From the NCBI RefSeq assembly GCF_016908415.1, contig NZ_JAFBDW010000001.1:248001-312000 (forward strand): 64,000 nt of DNA. The letters run 5' to 3'. Source of the stretch: Caldicoprobacter guelmensis (GTDB lineage: Bacteria; Bacillota; Clostridia; Caldicoprobacterales; Caldicoprobacteraceae). A program made the position numbers and the translations under genes. The notes below the pieces were generated by a model. That model worked only from the letters and a program-made list of their open reading frames with translations, was not told where the DNA came from and did not search any database. Below, piece by piece: positions 55,268 to 64,000 of the stretch. Within the stretch, counting starts at the first letter, position 1, and every line of letters starts with the position of its first letter.

Positions 55268-57058
55268 TCACTTCAAGAATGTCTGTTTAAAATCCTTCGC
55301 AGCAGCCTCTATCTCGGCCATATCCTCTTCAGTTATATCGCCGGTCCGTCGTATATTTTCAATGATATTTCTATGGTAACACTCCATATACTCGATAAAC
55401 TGCTGCTTAAATTCTTGAATCCTGTTTACGGGTACATCCAGAAGCATCTTTCTGGTTACCACATATAACAGTATTACCTGATGGACTACATCCATCGGGT
55501 GATACTGCTCCTGCTTGAGCATTTCGGTGATCCTCTCTCCCTGAGCCAGCAATTCCTGTGTTGAAGGGTCAAGCTCTGAGCTAAACTGGGAGAATACCTG
55601 CAATTCACGGTACTGTGCAAGCTCCAGGCGTAAAGTACCCGAAACTTTGGCCATGGCTTTGATCTGGGCCGCCTTCCCTACCCTTGATACCGACAATCCA
55701 ACATTTACGGCTGGACGAATACCAGCAAAGAACAGCTCGTCTTCCAAAAAAATCTGGCCATCGGTTATTGAGATCACGTTGGTAGGAATATATCCCGATA
55801 TATCACCGGCCTGGGTTTCTATTATGGGCAGCGCCGTCAACGACCCACCGCCCTTCTCTTTGCTCAGTTTAGCTGCACGCTCCAGAAGGCGGGAATGTAA
55901 ATAGAATATATCTCCTGGATAGGCCTCTCGCCCCGGAGGACGGCGCAGCAGCAACGACAAAGTCCTGTAGGCTATGGCGTGTTTGGACAAATCGTCGTAA
56001 ACGATGAGCACGTCCTTCCCCTTGTACATGAAGTACTCTGCCATTGCACAGCCCGCATAAGGGGCAATGTACTGCATGGGAGCCGAATCGCTGGCTGTCG
56101 CCGAAACCACAATGGTGTAATCCATAGCACCCATTTCCCTTAAGGTGTTGATGACCTGGGATACCGTGGAGGCCTTTTGGCCTATGGCCACATATACGCA
56201 TATTACATCCTTGTCTCTTTGGTTGACTATCGTGTCCAGCGCAATAGCCGTCTTGCCCGTCTGGCGATCGCCTATGATGAGTTGCCTTTGGCCTCTCCCT
56301 ATAGGTATCATGGAGTCTATGGCCAGCAGGCCGGTCTGCAAAGGTTGATTCACAACATCCCTTTCATATATGCCAGGAGCCTTCTGCTCAATCTCCCTGT
56401 AGGCTTCAGCGCGAATAGGGCCTTTCCCGTCAAGGGGCTGTCCCAGGGGATTGACCACCCTACCCAGCAAACCCTCACCCACAGGTACCTGAACCACTCG
56501 ACCGGTGCTGTAAACAATCGTGCCCTCAATTACAGAATTCTGGTTGTTGAGCAACACAGCCCCCACCATATCCTCTTCAAGGTTAAAGGCGATACCGAAG
56601 ACATCGCCTTCAAATCTTAGAAGCTCGCCATACTTGCAATCGCTCAAACCACTTATTAATACCACACCATCCCCTGAACGTATTACGTGGCCAATACTTT
56701 CAACATTGAATTCTTGCTGGTATTCTTGAATCCTGTCTCTAATGAATTCTCCAACCGAGTCCATATCGAGAAGCTGGACTGAGGACTTAATGTCAATCCC
56801 TAGTTCAGCCATATCACCTTTTTGAAGCCCTAGTAGGTGTTCCTTCATCCTATTCAGCTGGCCTTTTATGCTTCCGTCATATATCCTATCACCAATGGCT
56901 ACTATAATTCCGCCTATTATTTCGGGGTCAACCTTTAAATTGAGCTTTACCTTCCGACCCAAAAAATCTGCAAATCGATTTTCTATCTGTGCAACAGTAG
57001 CATCATCTAGTGGAAAAGCCGACCATAAAGTCCCTGTTTCGACGTTTGTTGTCATCAT
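55268..57058 (-). CDS. atpA: ATP synthase delta (C-terminal domain)-alpha fusion protein
   Basis: 596 residues, about 95 longer than a normal alpha. Residues 1-80 match the C-terminal domain of the delta/OSCP subunit: QIENRFADFLGRKVKLNLK, then DPEIIGGIIVAIGD and YDGSIKGQLNRMKEHL. After a linker (about 80-98) a complete alpha follows: N-terminal helix and QEFNVESIGHVIRSGDGV, P-loop GDRQTGKT near 263, and the arginine-finger region further on. No atpH gene exists: atpF ends in an ATGA overlap with this start (57055-57058) and AGGTGG precedes the ATG, so the fusion is not a reading error. The delta N-terminal six-helix domain is missing altogether. Because alpha is present three times per enzyme, three delta C-domains would result, against one in normal enzymes. 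Confidence 0.9.
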   Translation of the reverse strand: MMTTNVETGTLWSAFPLDDATVAQIENRFADFLGRKVKLNLKVDPEIIGGIIVAIGDRIYDGSIKGQLNRMKEHLLGLQKGDMAELGIDIKSSVQLLDMDSVGEFIRDRIQEYQQEFNVESIGHVIRSGDGVVLISGLSDCKYGELLRFEGDVFGIAFNLEEDMVGAVLLNNQNSVIEGTIVYSTGRVVQVPVGEGLLGRVVNPLGQPLDGKGPIRAEAYREIEQKAPGIYERDVVNQPLQTGLLAIDSMIPIGRGQRQLIIGDRQTGKTAIALDTIVNQRDKDVICVYVAIGQKASTVSQVINTLREMGAMDYTIVVSATASDSAPMQYIAPYAGCAMAEYFMYKGKDVLIVYDDLSKHAIAYRTLSLLLRRPPGREAYPGDIFYLHSRLLERAAKLSKEKGGGSLTALPIIETQAGDISGYIPTNVISITDGQIFLEDELFFAGIRPAVNVGLSVSRVGKAAQIKAMAKVSGTLRLELAQYRELQVFSQFSSELDPSTQELLAQGERITEMLKQEQYHPMDVVHQVILLYVVTRKMLLDVPVNRIQEFKQQFIEYMECYHRNIIENIRRTGDITEEDMAEIEAAAKDFKQTFLK

Positions 57059-57534
57059 GTTTCCACCTTCTCTAGGAATTTCTCTATTATGGCTTTATTC
57101 TGTTCAGGGGTTATATTGCTTTGCAAAACCTTGGAAGCCAGCTCTACAGCCAAATTGGCAGCTTGTGCCTGGAGCATCTCAATGGCTCTCTCTCGTTCCT
57201 GCTCTATTTGGCGCCTTGCCTGTGTCAGCATAGCCTCCGCTTGTAGCTGAGCTTGTTGCTGCGCTTCCTGTATGCGCTCCTGCGCTGTACGTTCAGCCTG
57301 CTCCATTATAATCCTTACCTGCTGACGTACCTTCTCAAGCTCCTCTCTGGATAAGCGCTTGTTTTCCTCAATTTCGCTTTCACGCCTTTTAAGCTCCTCT
57401 ATCTTTGCCTCAAAGCTCTGGGTACGCTTATCTAAAAAGCTCTTTATCGGCTTAAAAAGCCACTTTTTTAAAAAGAAAAACAATATAACGACGTTGATTA
57501 TATGGAAGATAAACGTCCAAAGGTATTCTTTCAT
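57055..57534 (-). CDS. atpF: ATP synthase F0 b subunit
   Basis: 159 residues: N-terminal transmembrane helix (5-22) followed by a long charged coiled coil to the end. Normal length, so no delta domain is fused to b, unlike the mycobacterial arrangement. Peripheral stalk; its C-terminus would contact the delta C-domain carried here by alpha. Confidence 0.95.
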   Translation of the reverse strand: MKEYLWTFIFHIINVVILFFFLKKWLFKPIKSFLDKRTQSFEAKIEELKRRESEIEENKRLSREELEKVRQQVRIIMEQAERTAQERIQEAQQQAQLQAEAMLTQARRQIEQERERAIEMLQAQAANLAVELASKVLQSNITPEQNKAIIEKFLEKVET

Positions 57535-57588
57535 GCTTTCTTCACCATTTCCTTAAAATTTTGTTTTAATATCAAAAAAAGAATATTT

Positions 57589-57628
57589 CGTGAGAAAGGA
57601 GTTATCAAAGTAAATAACTCTTCTCACG
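57589..57628 (-). promoter_or_regulatory. Intercistronic hairpin between atpE and atpF
   Basis: An 8-bp stem (57589-57596 with 57621-57628), a 2-base bulge and a further 7-bp stem (57599-57605/57614-57620) with an 8-base loop, in the unusually long 132-base atpE-atpF gap. A T-run follows at a distance of about 10 bases on the minus strand. It may partially terminate transcription or protect the atpE mRNA end, raising c-subunit yield. Confidence 0.65.
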
Positions 57629-57666
57629 ATAAGAATTTTGGGTTTATTTTGTTAATGTAAAAAACC

Positions 57667-57885
57667 TTATTGCAAAAAGATGATCAGCAATGCAGTTACA
57701 AAGCCATATATAGCTATGGACTCCGTAAGAGCTAAGCCCAAAAGCAGGATCCTGTTGATCTGGTTTACGGCTTCGGGCTGTCTTCCAGTAGCTTCAGCGG
57801 CTTTGCCAGTAGCAATCCCCATCCCTATGCCTGCACCCAAACCAGTCAAAACAGCCAGTCCAGCACCAATCGCAGCTAATCCCAT
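57667..57885 (-). CDS. atpE: ATP synthase F0 c subunit
   Basis: 72 residues from ATG 57885, with AGGAGGTGAACTTGAA upstream; an upstream in-frame TTG at 57906 overlaps the ribosome binding site. Two transmembrane helices joined by the polar loop GRQPEA. The ion-binding carboxylate is Glu 55 (LALTESIAIYG). At the position of the Na+-coordinating Gln of sodium-driven rings this protein has Met 22, and the Thr after ES is Ile, so proton coupling is more likely. Confidence 0.95.
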   Translation of the reverse strand: MGLAAIGAGLAVLTGLGAGIGMGIATGKAAEATGRQPEAVNQINRILLLGLALTESIAIYGFVTALLIIFLQ

Positions 57886-57929
57886 TTCAAGTTCACCTCC
57901 TGACAAATTTCCCTGCTACAATCTTAGTG

Positions 57930-58607
57930 TCACTCAATGGCTTCTCCTATGAAGGTCAATGATAAAGTAATGAATATAAATGTCTGTATAAATCCATCAA
58001 ACAAAGTAAAGTATATCGATAAAAACGAAGGAATAACCACAGGAACTACTTTGTAAATCAGCTCCATCACCACCAGTCCTCCCAAGATGTTTCCAAACAT
58101 TCGGGAAGCTAAAGATACAGGTACTGCTAAATCGGTCAACACCTTAATAGGAGCTATAAATGGAACAGGCTTGCCGTAATCCTTTATCCTGCCCCACAAG
58201 CCCTTCTTCCTAATACCATAGACATTAATCAGGAAAAAGGTGATGATGGACAACGCAAAGGTGGTTGCAATGTAAGTAGTAGGAGGTCTCAATCCCAAAA
58301 GCTCAATGGTATTTGCAAAACCTAGGTAAAGCACCAGCGTACCGATGTAAGGTGCCAGCTCTCTGCTGAACTCATGTACCGTGTCGCGTGAGAAACTGTA
58401 AACCCATTCCACCAATAGCTCAAGAATGTTTTGAAACCCCGTCGGCACCTCTTGAAACCGTGGAAAAATGTAAAATCTTACCACAAAAGCAAAGATAATA
58501 AGCCCTACGCTTACAATCCACGATATACACACGGCGTCGGTTACAGGTATCCCATCCATTATTGGTATGGTAAACCACACCTTCGGATTTATATCTATTC
58601 CTTCCAT
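57930..58607 (-). CDS. atpB: ATP synthase F0 a subunit
   Basis: 225 residues, five to six transmembrane helices. The essential Arg is in the helix LAVPVSLASRMFGNILGG, forming the ion half-channels with the c ring. Overlaps the end of atpI by 13 bases. Confidence 0.95.
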   Translation of the reverse strand: MEGIDINPKVWFTIPIMDGIPVTDAVCISWIVSVGLIIFAFVVRFYIFPRFQEVPTGFQNILELLVEWVYSFSRDTVHEFSRELAPYIGTLVLYLGFANTIELLGLRPPTTYIATTFALSIITFFLINVYGIRKKGLWGRIKDYGKPVPFIAPIKVLTDLAVPVSLASRMFGNILGGLVVMELIYKVVPVVIPSFLSIYFTLFDGFIQTFIFITLSLTFIGEAIE

Positions 58608-58960
58608 ATGCCATCGCTTCCCTTCTGTTTAGTAGTCTTCCCAACAGAGAGGTTTTTCTTTATAACATAAAAAAATATGTACAACACCATTCCGGCACTT
58701 AAGGACAACAGAAGCGTTACCGACCATGCAGCCGTCAATGCCAAAATAAGTAAAATAACAAAATTTTTTATAGCAATCTTCATAAAAAATTTTCCGTCCA
58801 TCTTTCCTGACCTGAGGATTCCATTTATTACCGCCTCGGTCAAGCGCATCACTCCCATTTCAATAAAAAAGCCGCCTGTCAAGCCGGCCAAAATCATAAC
58901 AACCTTCAAGTCCCTGATACCACCCTGCAACTTTACTTTATTTACAATCCTCTGCTCCAT
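58595..58960 (-). CDS. atpI: ATP synthase subunit I (AtpI-like)
   Basis: About 121 residues with four hydrophobic helices; assists assembly of the c ring. The frame is open to a TTG at 58990, but the operon's -10 element covers that position, so the ATG at 58960 (MEQRIVNKV) is the likely start, with a leader of only ~20 bases and no clear ribosome binding site. Confidence 0.75.
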   Translation of the reverse strand: MEQRIVNKVKLQGGIRDLKVVMILAGLTGGFFIEMGVMRLTEAVINGILRSGKMDGKFFMKIAIKNFVILLILALTAAWSVTLLLSLSAGMVLYIFFYVIKKNLSVGKTTKQKGSDGIWKE

Positions 58961-58989
58961 AAATAATTTCGTTTTATTGTATAAATTCA

Positions 58990-59018
58990 AGTATAAAAAG
59001 TTGTTGGGAAGTTGTCAA
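58990..59018 (-). promoter_or_regulatory. Promoter of the atp operon
   Basis: Minus strand TTGACA, 17 bases, TATACT; near-consensus sigma-A promoter. Confidence 0.8.
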
Positions 59019-59119
59019 TGTGAAATTTTGATTCATATTTGGCTAAAAAGAAAAAGCATTGGTCAAAAATCGTATATAGCGCTCTATTACTATGACGCAG
59101 GTTAAAATTCTAAAGGGCT

Positions 59120-60277
59120 CTAGTAATCTTCTATTATGTAATTGATAGCGGGTGTAAATATCCTTTCCAAATATTCAATCGCTTTCTCATCCAATACATC
59201 GAGCTTGCCCTGCTTATAAGCCTGCGCTGGAGTTATATAGCCCCAAAGCAACTGGGTAAACGTTGTGATGGGGATCACAGCTTGCGGAGATACAGAAGAT
59301 GAAGTCACTTCTATAACTTCGCCAACACTACAAAGGTTAAAAACGCCATTGTTCCATTCCAATACAGGGTCTATAACCTGGATATTCAAATCAACTTCCC
59401 TTAAAGGTTTCAATATCCTCAATGCTTGCTTTACGTCCACAATACGCCCCATCACATAAGGCTGTTTGTACATCACTCCCCTGGGATTTGACATATCCAT
59501 ATATGTAATATCGTCGGGCGGTGCATTCCATACAATGGAATCAACCTGGGAATAGTGGTTGGCAATAAGCCTGAGCAAAGCATTTTTGGCTTCAGGAGTA
59601 GTATAAACGAGCTCACGAACCTTGCAACGGCGGTTTGAAATTTCAAAAAGCACATAACCCACCGTTTCGGAATCCTTGACTACCATATATCCAGTACCAC
59701 CGGCTATATGGAGGTCATCCAACAACCGATCCCAGTCACCTTCATCCCTCTCCACATATCCATTATATGCCTCCATGAATTTTTTGTAACAGTCATTCAT
59801 TAAAGGTATATGCCCTTTCTCTGTCGGAATTATATCATATATAATTTTGCCTGCCTTACCCAATATCTCTCGGTCTCCACTATACATCAAGTGGTGGTAA
59901 CATATCTCCCATCCATATTTTCTGTAGAAATCATAGCGAAAGGGCAACAAAATGGACACCCACTCCTGTCGCATGCGCATAACCTCCAAAGCATGACGGA
60001 TGAGTGTCCCTGCATCGCCTCGCCCCCTGTACTGTGGCCAGGTTGAAAGGCCCACCAGGTATGAGGTCTTTACGCTCTGTCCCCTCAGCATGATTTTATA
60101 AGGCAAGAGTTGCAGTGCACAACGAACCTCTTTACCTTGGTAAACCGCCAATGTATTTTCATCTCTGTATCTCTTCCTGAAAAACCAGTCAACAAACTCA
60201 GAAGGGTCGTCAAAGCAGTATTCCCACAGCTTTTTTATTTGCACCATATCATCAGGTTGAGCAAACCTTATCTCCAT
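59120..60277 (-). CDS. Eis-like GNAT acetyltransferase
   Basis: 385 residues. An N-terminal GNAT domain with acetyl-CoA loop STWPQYRGRGDAGTLI, a second GNAT-like domain, and a C-terminal sterol-carrier-like domain ending near the C-terminal carboxylate, the three-part build of Eis proteins. These acetylate amines such as aminoglycosides or lysines; substrate here unknown. It follows the DUF2156 gene by four bases, so they are probably cotranscribed. Confidence 0.85.
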   Translation of the reverse strand: MEIRFAQPDDMVQIKKLWEYCFDDPSEFVDWFFRKRYRDENTLAVYQGKEVRCALQLLPYKIMLRGQSVKTSYLVGLSTWPQYRGRGDAGTLIRHALEVMRMRQEWVSILLPFRYDFYRKYGWEICYHHLMYSGDREILGKAGKIIYDIIPTEKGHIPLMNDCYKKFMEAYNGYVERDEGDWDRLLDDLHIAGGTGYMVVKDSETVGYVLFEISNRRCKVRELVYTTPEAKNALLRLIANHYSQVDSIVWNAPPDDITYMDMSNPRGVMYKQPYVMGRIVDVKQALRILKPLREVDLNIQVIDPVLEWNNGVFNLCSVGEVIEVTSSSVSPQAVIPITTFTQLLWGYITPAQAYKQGKLDVLDEKAIEYLERIFTPAINYIIEDY

Positions 60278-60281
60278 ATGG

Positions 60282-61181
60282 TCATTCCCCCAACAGGTAT
60301 CCGGTGTACTTTTCTACCATCCTGACCGGATGGTACGATTTCTTTGCCTGGCGCAATCCCGGTATACCCATGTCCTCTTCACGGTTTATGTAAGGCACAT
60401 CCTTCCAGCAATGCTCAGCAAATTGCTGGTTAATCATGGCATAGCACCCGTGGTATTGTGAATTGGCCTTTTCTATGTGAATGACCGCCATCTCAGGATT
60501 TAGAAGTTCTCCTAAAGAAAAAGCCTGGATCTTGCCGTCAATCCTCAAGGCACCGCCCTTGAGCTTTAATGCATCAAAATTACGCAAGGCTTCAAGGACA
60601 GCCACCTTCTCATATTCCAGCCCAGGAGCCAGACCTTTATTTTCCAACCATTCCAGCTCGGCCTGTATGCATTCCTCTATATTGCTATCACACACCGGTT
60701 CATAGGTGTACTGATAGCTTCTCAAGAACTTATTGATGTGATTTCGCTTTTGATGGTATTTCTTGCCTTTCAAGTAAATGAGGTCTTGTGTTTGGTAGAC
60801 ATAGTCATCATTGTTGGGGTCTCTCTCATATCTGAAAATGCCAGGTGTAGCTTCTTCAATTATCTTTTTGGTAACGTGGGTAACTCCCTTCATGACAAAG
60901 GGATATCCATGTTCTTTAAAATATTGCACCAACTTATAAACGGCACCGTCTACCCTGCTGTTTTCTCCTGGTAAAGGCGGAAAAGAAAAATGGAAGTCTT
61001 CACCAAACCTCCCTATAATACAAAGACAACCGTCAATTATCGAAAATCTCAAGTTGAAAGCATGCCGCCATATGAACATGTTTGTAAATGTAAACTCGGA
61101 ATTCTCATAGTGCCTCAAAGAAAAATAATGGTCAAATACAGGTTTATCCCCCAGCTCTATTTCCTTGAAATGTATATCCAC
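60282..61181 (-). CDS. DUF2156 family protein (phosphatidylglycerol lysyltransferase C-domain-like)
   Basis: 299 residues from GTG 61181, preferred because AAAGGGG lies 8 bases upstream; the frame begins at TTG 61208. Tandem GNAT-like fold of DUF2156, related to aminoacyl-tRNA-dependent transferases of the MprF/FemX kind, but no membrane part is present. Conserved KYHQKRNHINKFLRSY and HIEKAN motifs. With the Eis-like gene and cphA it may form an amino-acid-related unit (inference). Confidence 0.85.
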   Translation of the reverse strand: MDIHFKEIELGDKPVFDHYFSLRHYENSEFTFTNMFIWRHAFNLRFSIIDGCLCIIGRFGEDFHFSFPPLPGENSRVDGAVYKLVQYFKEHGYPFVMKGVTHVTKKIIEEATPGIFRYERDPNNDDYVYQTQDLIYLKGKKYHQKRNHINKFLRSYQYTYEPVCDSNIEECIQAELEWLENKGLAPGLEYEKVAVLEALRNFDALKLKGGALRIDGKIQAFSLGELLNPEMAVIHIEKANSQYHGCYAMINQQFAEHCWKDVPYINREEDMGIPGLRQAKKSYHPVRMVEKYTGYLLGE

Positions 61182-61280
61182 CGTTACTACCCCTTTCTCT
61201 ATCTTCAATATATAACATCATTTTGAACTGTTCAAACACAAATTTTACTAATATTCGGGGTAGTAATCGATTTTTCTCTA

Positions 61281-63938
61281 TTATAGCCTAGTAAGTCCCA
61301 GCATCATATGATTCTCATCGCTGGTTGTTTCCGCTTCTACATTTGACAGCACCTCTTTTATAGTAGCCATTATCGGTTCTAGCTTCTCATAGAATATCAC
61401 AATTAAATCCCCTGTTTTTGCCCTTTTTATAGCGGTTTTGAGCGCCTCCACCTCTGAAAGAATTACCTCTACGTTATTAGGATCCATCCCCGCAGACAAT
61501 ACCCCTTCCTCTAGCAGTTTTGCTACCTCACCCCTACGCCTACCCCTCAAGTCCACGTCTTCCTTGATTATTACCCTGTCAAACCCTTTGCCGGCTATAA
61601 ACCCTATGCGCCTTATGCTGCTGTCCTGCCTGTCCCCTGGAACCCCTATAATCCCCACTGTTCGTGAAGCACCCATCTTCTTTATGGCTTCTATTACGTG
61701 GGTATACCCGCTGATATTGTGTGCATAGTCCACCACCACCCTGAAGTCCCTTATATTGAATACGTTAAACCGACCAGGGTTATGAATCTCATCGGCATAG
61801 AAGGAAGCTAACGCTTTTTGGATGGTCTCTATGGGTATCTTCATGGCATAGGCAACGCTGACGGCAGCAAGGCTATTTTCAATATTATACACCAGTTTTC
61901 CTCCATAAGTAGCCGGTATTCTGGAAACATCCATACACTGTATAAATCCGTCTCCTGTAGCGATAGTTATATGTTGTCCTTTTAAGAATACGGCCAACCC
62001 GCCGGCTACTAAGTGTCTGTGTACGATGATGTTGTCTTCTTGCTTGGAAAAGTATATTATGTTGCTTTTCACTCGTTTGGCGGCTTCCACCACCATGGGG
62101 TCATCAGCATTCAGCACTACATACCCATTGGTCTTTACAGCTTCTACCACCAGCGACTTTACATGCAGCAAATCCTCAAGGGTATAGACCTCGTCGATCC
62201 CCAGATGGTCTTCGCTGATGTTGGTCAAGACAGCGATATCGCTCAGGTCATACCCCAATCCTGACCTGATGATGCCACCACGGGCAGTCTCCAGTACAGC
62301 CACTTCCACCCTCTTATCCGTCAAGACTATTTTTGCACTGGCAGGACCCGTGGTATCACCTTTCATGACACAGTGGTCGTTTATATAAACTCCGCCAGTG
62401 GTTGTCATTCCCACAGTATAGCCTTGCGTTCTTAATATATGAGCGATCATGCGTACAGTAGTGGTTTTCCCGTTTGTCCCAGTAACCGATATTATAGGGA
62501 TTGAGTGCCTGCTCCCTGGCGGAAAAAGCATGTCTATGATATTTTGGGCTACGTTTCTAGGCTTGCCTTTGGACGGATAAAGGTGCATGCGAATACCAGG
62601 CGCAGCATTTACCTCTATCACCGCTCCCACGCCTTCTTCTATCGGTTTGGAGATGTCAGGGCAAGCAATATCGATTCCGGCAATGTCAAGCCCTATTATC
62701 TGCGCTGCCCTTACTGCAATTTCGCAGTTCACAGGATGTATCTTATTGGTACAATCGATGGCCTCTCCACCGGTGCTTAAATTGCCATTGGCTTTTAAAT
62801 ACACCCATTTGCCGGCTGGAGGAATACTGTCCAAGGTATATCCCTGCTTTTTGAGAAGCATCAGCGATATCTCATCTATCTTAATTTTGGTAAGCGGTTT
62901 TTCATGGCCTTCGCCTCGCCTTTCATCTTTGTTCACCATCTCTACCAATTGGGCAATGGTATGTACGCCATCGCCCACCACATGGGCAGGTATTCTCTGG
63001 GCAACCGCCACCACTCTACCGCCCACTACCAATACGCGGTAATCATTGCCCTTGATATATTTCTCCACTATAATGTTTTCATCTACTTGTCTGGCAATCT
63101 TAAAAGCCTGAACTACCTCCTCAGGAGTGGTGAGATTGAGCGATACTCCTTTTCCTTGATTTCCTTTTTCAGGCTTTATGACCACGGGATACCCCAGTTC
63201 CTCCGCTATCTGGAGCGCATCTTCAATTGTGGTGCATACGCTGCCCTCAGGGACAGGTATCCCCGCTTCCTTCAATATCTCTTTGGTCAATGTCTTATCA
63301 CAGGCTATGTCAACCGAAATACAGCTGGTGTTTTCGGTTATGGTGGCTTCTATCCGCTTTTGATATTTTCCATATCCCAGTTGCAATATGCTGCCATTGC
63401 CGATTCTCATAACCGGGATTCCTCTTCCCAATGCAGCCTCAACAATGGCCTTAGTGCTGGGTCCTAATTCGTTCTTCACGGCTTTTTCTTTGATCCTGTT
63501 AAGATGTGAACTGAGGTCAAAAGAGTGACCTTTGCACAACGCTTCCACCAGTTGAACAGCACACTTCCCTGCTTCCACACCTGCCACCTCGTTTTTGTAG
63601 GCGTACACAATGGTATACTTAGTTGAATCCATGACCTGCCTTGCCCTGCCAAAGCTTACATCGTATCCTAGAATGCTCTGTATCTCCAAAGCGCAGTGTT
63701 CAATGACGTGTGACAGGTATGTCCCTTCCTCGAGCCTGGCGATAAAGCCACCAGGGCAACCAAGAGAGCAGTGGTGTTGGTACAGGCCGGGCAGCAATTT
63801 AAGCAGAGCGTCGTTAAACCCCTCTATGTCTTTTGTGGCTACATCCACCATGTCTTCCAGGTCCACCACCATTTTGATTACCTTTTGATGGCTGTAAATG
63901 TTCCTCCCTTTGAATGCCTTAATCTCACAAATCTTCAA
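61281..63938 (-). CDS. cphA: Cyanophycin synthetase
   Basis: 885 residues, full length. It polymerises aspartate and arginine into cyanophycin, a nitrogen reserve, using ATP. Domains: an N-terminal domain (1-160), ATP-grasp (about 200-470; VVIKPEKGNQGKGVS, then EVNAAPGIRMHLYPS) that adds Asp, and a Mur-ligase-like domain (from about 480; P-loop VTGTNGKTTTVRM) that adds Arg. All three parts are intact. The start ATG 63938 has GGAGG upstream. A cyanophycinase gene would be expected just beyond the window. Confidence 0.95.
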   Translation of the reverse strand: MKICEIKAFKGRNIYSHQKVIKMVVDLEDMVDVATKDIEGFNDALLKLLPGLYQHHCSLGCPGGFIARLEEGTYLSHVIEHCALEIQSILGYDVSFGRARQVMDSTKYTIVYAYKNEVAGVEAGKCAVQLVEALCKGHSFDLSSHLNRIKEKAVKNELGPSTKAIVEAALGRGIPVMRIGNGSILQLGYGKYQKRIEATITENTSCISVDIACDKTLTKEILKEAGIPVPEGSVCTTIEDALQIAEELGYPVVIKPEKGNQGKGVSLNLTTPEEVVQAFKIARQVDENIIVEKYIKGNDYRVLVVGGRVVAVAQRIPAHVVGDGVHTIAQLVEMVNKDERRGEGHEKPLTKIKIDEISLMLLKKQGYTLDSIPPAGKWVYLKANGNLSTGGEAIDCTNKIHPVNCEIAVRAAQIIGLDIAGIDIACPDISKPIEEGVGAVIEVNAAPGIRMHLYPSKGKPRNVAQNIIDMLFPPGSRHSIPIISVTGTNGKTTTVRMIAHILRTQGYTVGMTTTGGVYINDHCVMKGDTTGPASAKIVLTDKRVEVAVLETARGGIIRSGLGYDLSDIAVLTNISEDHLGIDEVYTLEDLLHVKSLVVEAVKTNGYVVLNADDPMVVEAAKRVKSNIIYFSKQEDNIIVHRHLVAGGLAVFLKGQHITIATGDGFIQCMDVSRIPATYGGKLVYNIENSLAAVSVAYAMKIPIETIQKALASFYADEIHNPGRFNVFNIRDFRVVVDYAHNISGYTHVIEAIKKMGASRTVGIIGVPGDRQDSSIRRIGFIAGKGFDRVIIKEDVDLRGRRRGEVAKLLEEGVLSAGMDPNNVEVILSEVEALKTAIKRAKTGDLIVIFYEKLEPIMATIKEVLSNVEAETTSDENHMMLGLTRL

Positions 63939-64000
63939 AGCAATTACCTCCTGATTATTGGTCTACGGTATTTAATGTCATACCTGAAGCCTGCTGGAAG

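Overview
The window comes from a low-to-moderate GC, endospore-forming Gram-positive bacterium, most likely an anaerobic member of the Clostridia (Thermoanaerobacterales-like; the placement is inference). The support is a gerA germination operon, dpaAB, spoVS, a spoIIIE-type translocase and spoIIP, together with the Firmicutes neighbourhood dpaA-dpaB-dapG-tepA-ylzJ and spoIIIE-rimO-pgsA-cinA-recA-rny-spoVS.

Layout. Bases 1-7624 (minus strand) hold a visibly GC-richer restriction cassette: a type III Mod methylase, a DUF262/HNH nuclease wedged in the middle, and a Res helicase that runs off the left edge. A detached tRNA-Trp 3' half plus the tRNA's terminator at 8266-8352 looks like the attachment-site scar where this island joins the chromosome. 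From 8.4 to 27.6 kb is core housekeeping and sporulation, all on the minus strand: purB, an aspartate aminotransferase, a PHP phosphoesterase, an M19 dipeptidase, spoVS, rny, recA (with SOS box), cinA, pgsA, rimO, spoIIIE, uppP, ylzJ, tepA, dapG, dpaB and dpaA. From 27.7 to 36.3 kb are an acyl-CoA synthetase, a gerA-type tricistronic operon, a DUF1015 protein, a Rad52/phage-annealase-like protein and a cupin.

At 36504-36919 lies a roughly 416-nt, extremely structured, non-coding element: a 15-bp closing stem, at least five strong hairpins joined by near-repeated GUCG...GAAGA linkers, a GNRA tetraloop and a U-run. I could not assign it to a known RNA class. spoIIP follows it. From 38.5 to 44.4 kb is a carbohydrate-type catabolic region (HAD phosphatase, RfaE-like PfkB kinase, an unassigned protein, two DapA-family aldolases, a FadR-type regulator); its aldolase/regulator part is distinctly AT-richer. 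Four tRNAs (Phe, Gly, Cys, Leu) follow.

From 45.1 to 51.5 kb is a histidine operon hisZGDCBA-IE that lacks hisH and hisF, with a PHP-type histidinol phosphatase gene divergent from it. From 52.5 to 59.0 kb is the F-type ATP synthase operon. It has no free atpH: the C-terminal domain of the delta subunit is fused to the N-terminus of alpha, and the delta N-terminal domain is absent. The window ends with an Eis-like acetyltransferase, a DUF2156 protein and cyanophycin synthetase.

The two most unusual items are the structured RNA at 36.5 kb and the delta-alpha fusion. Several good sigma-A promoters, and candidate sigma-H, sigma-G and sigma-K/E promoters, fit the sporulation roles of the genes they precede.
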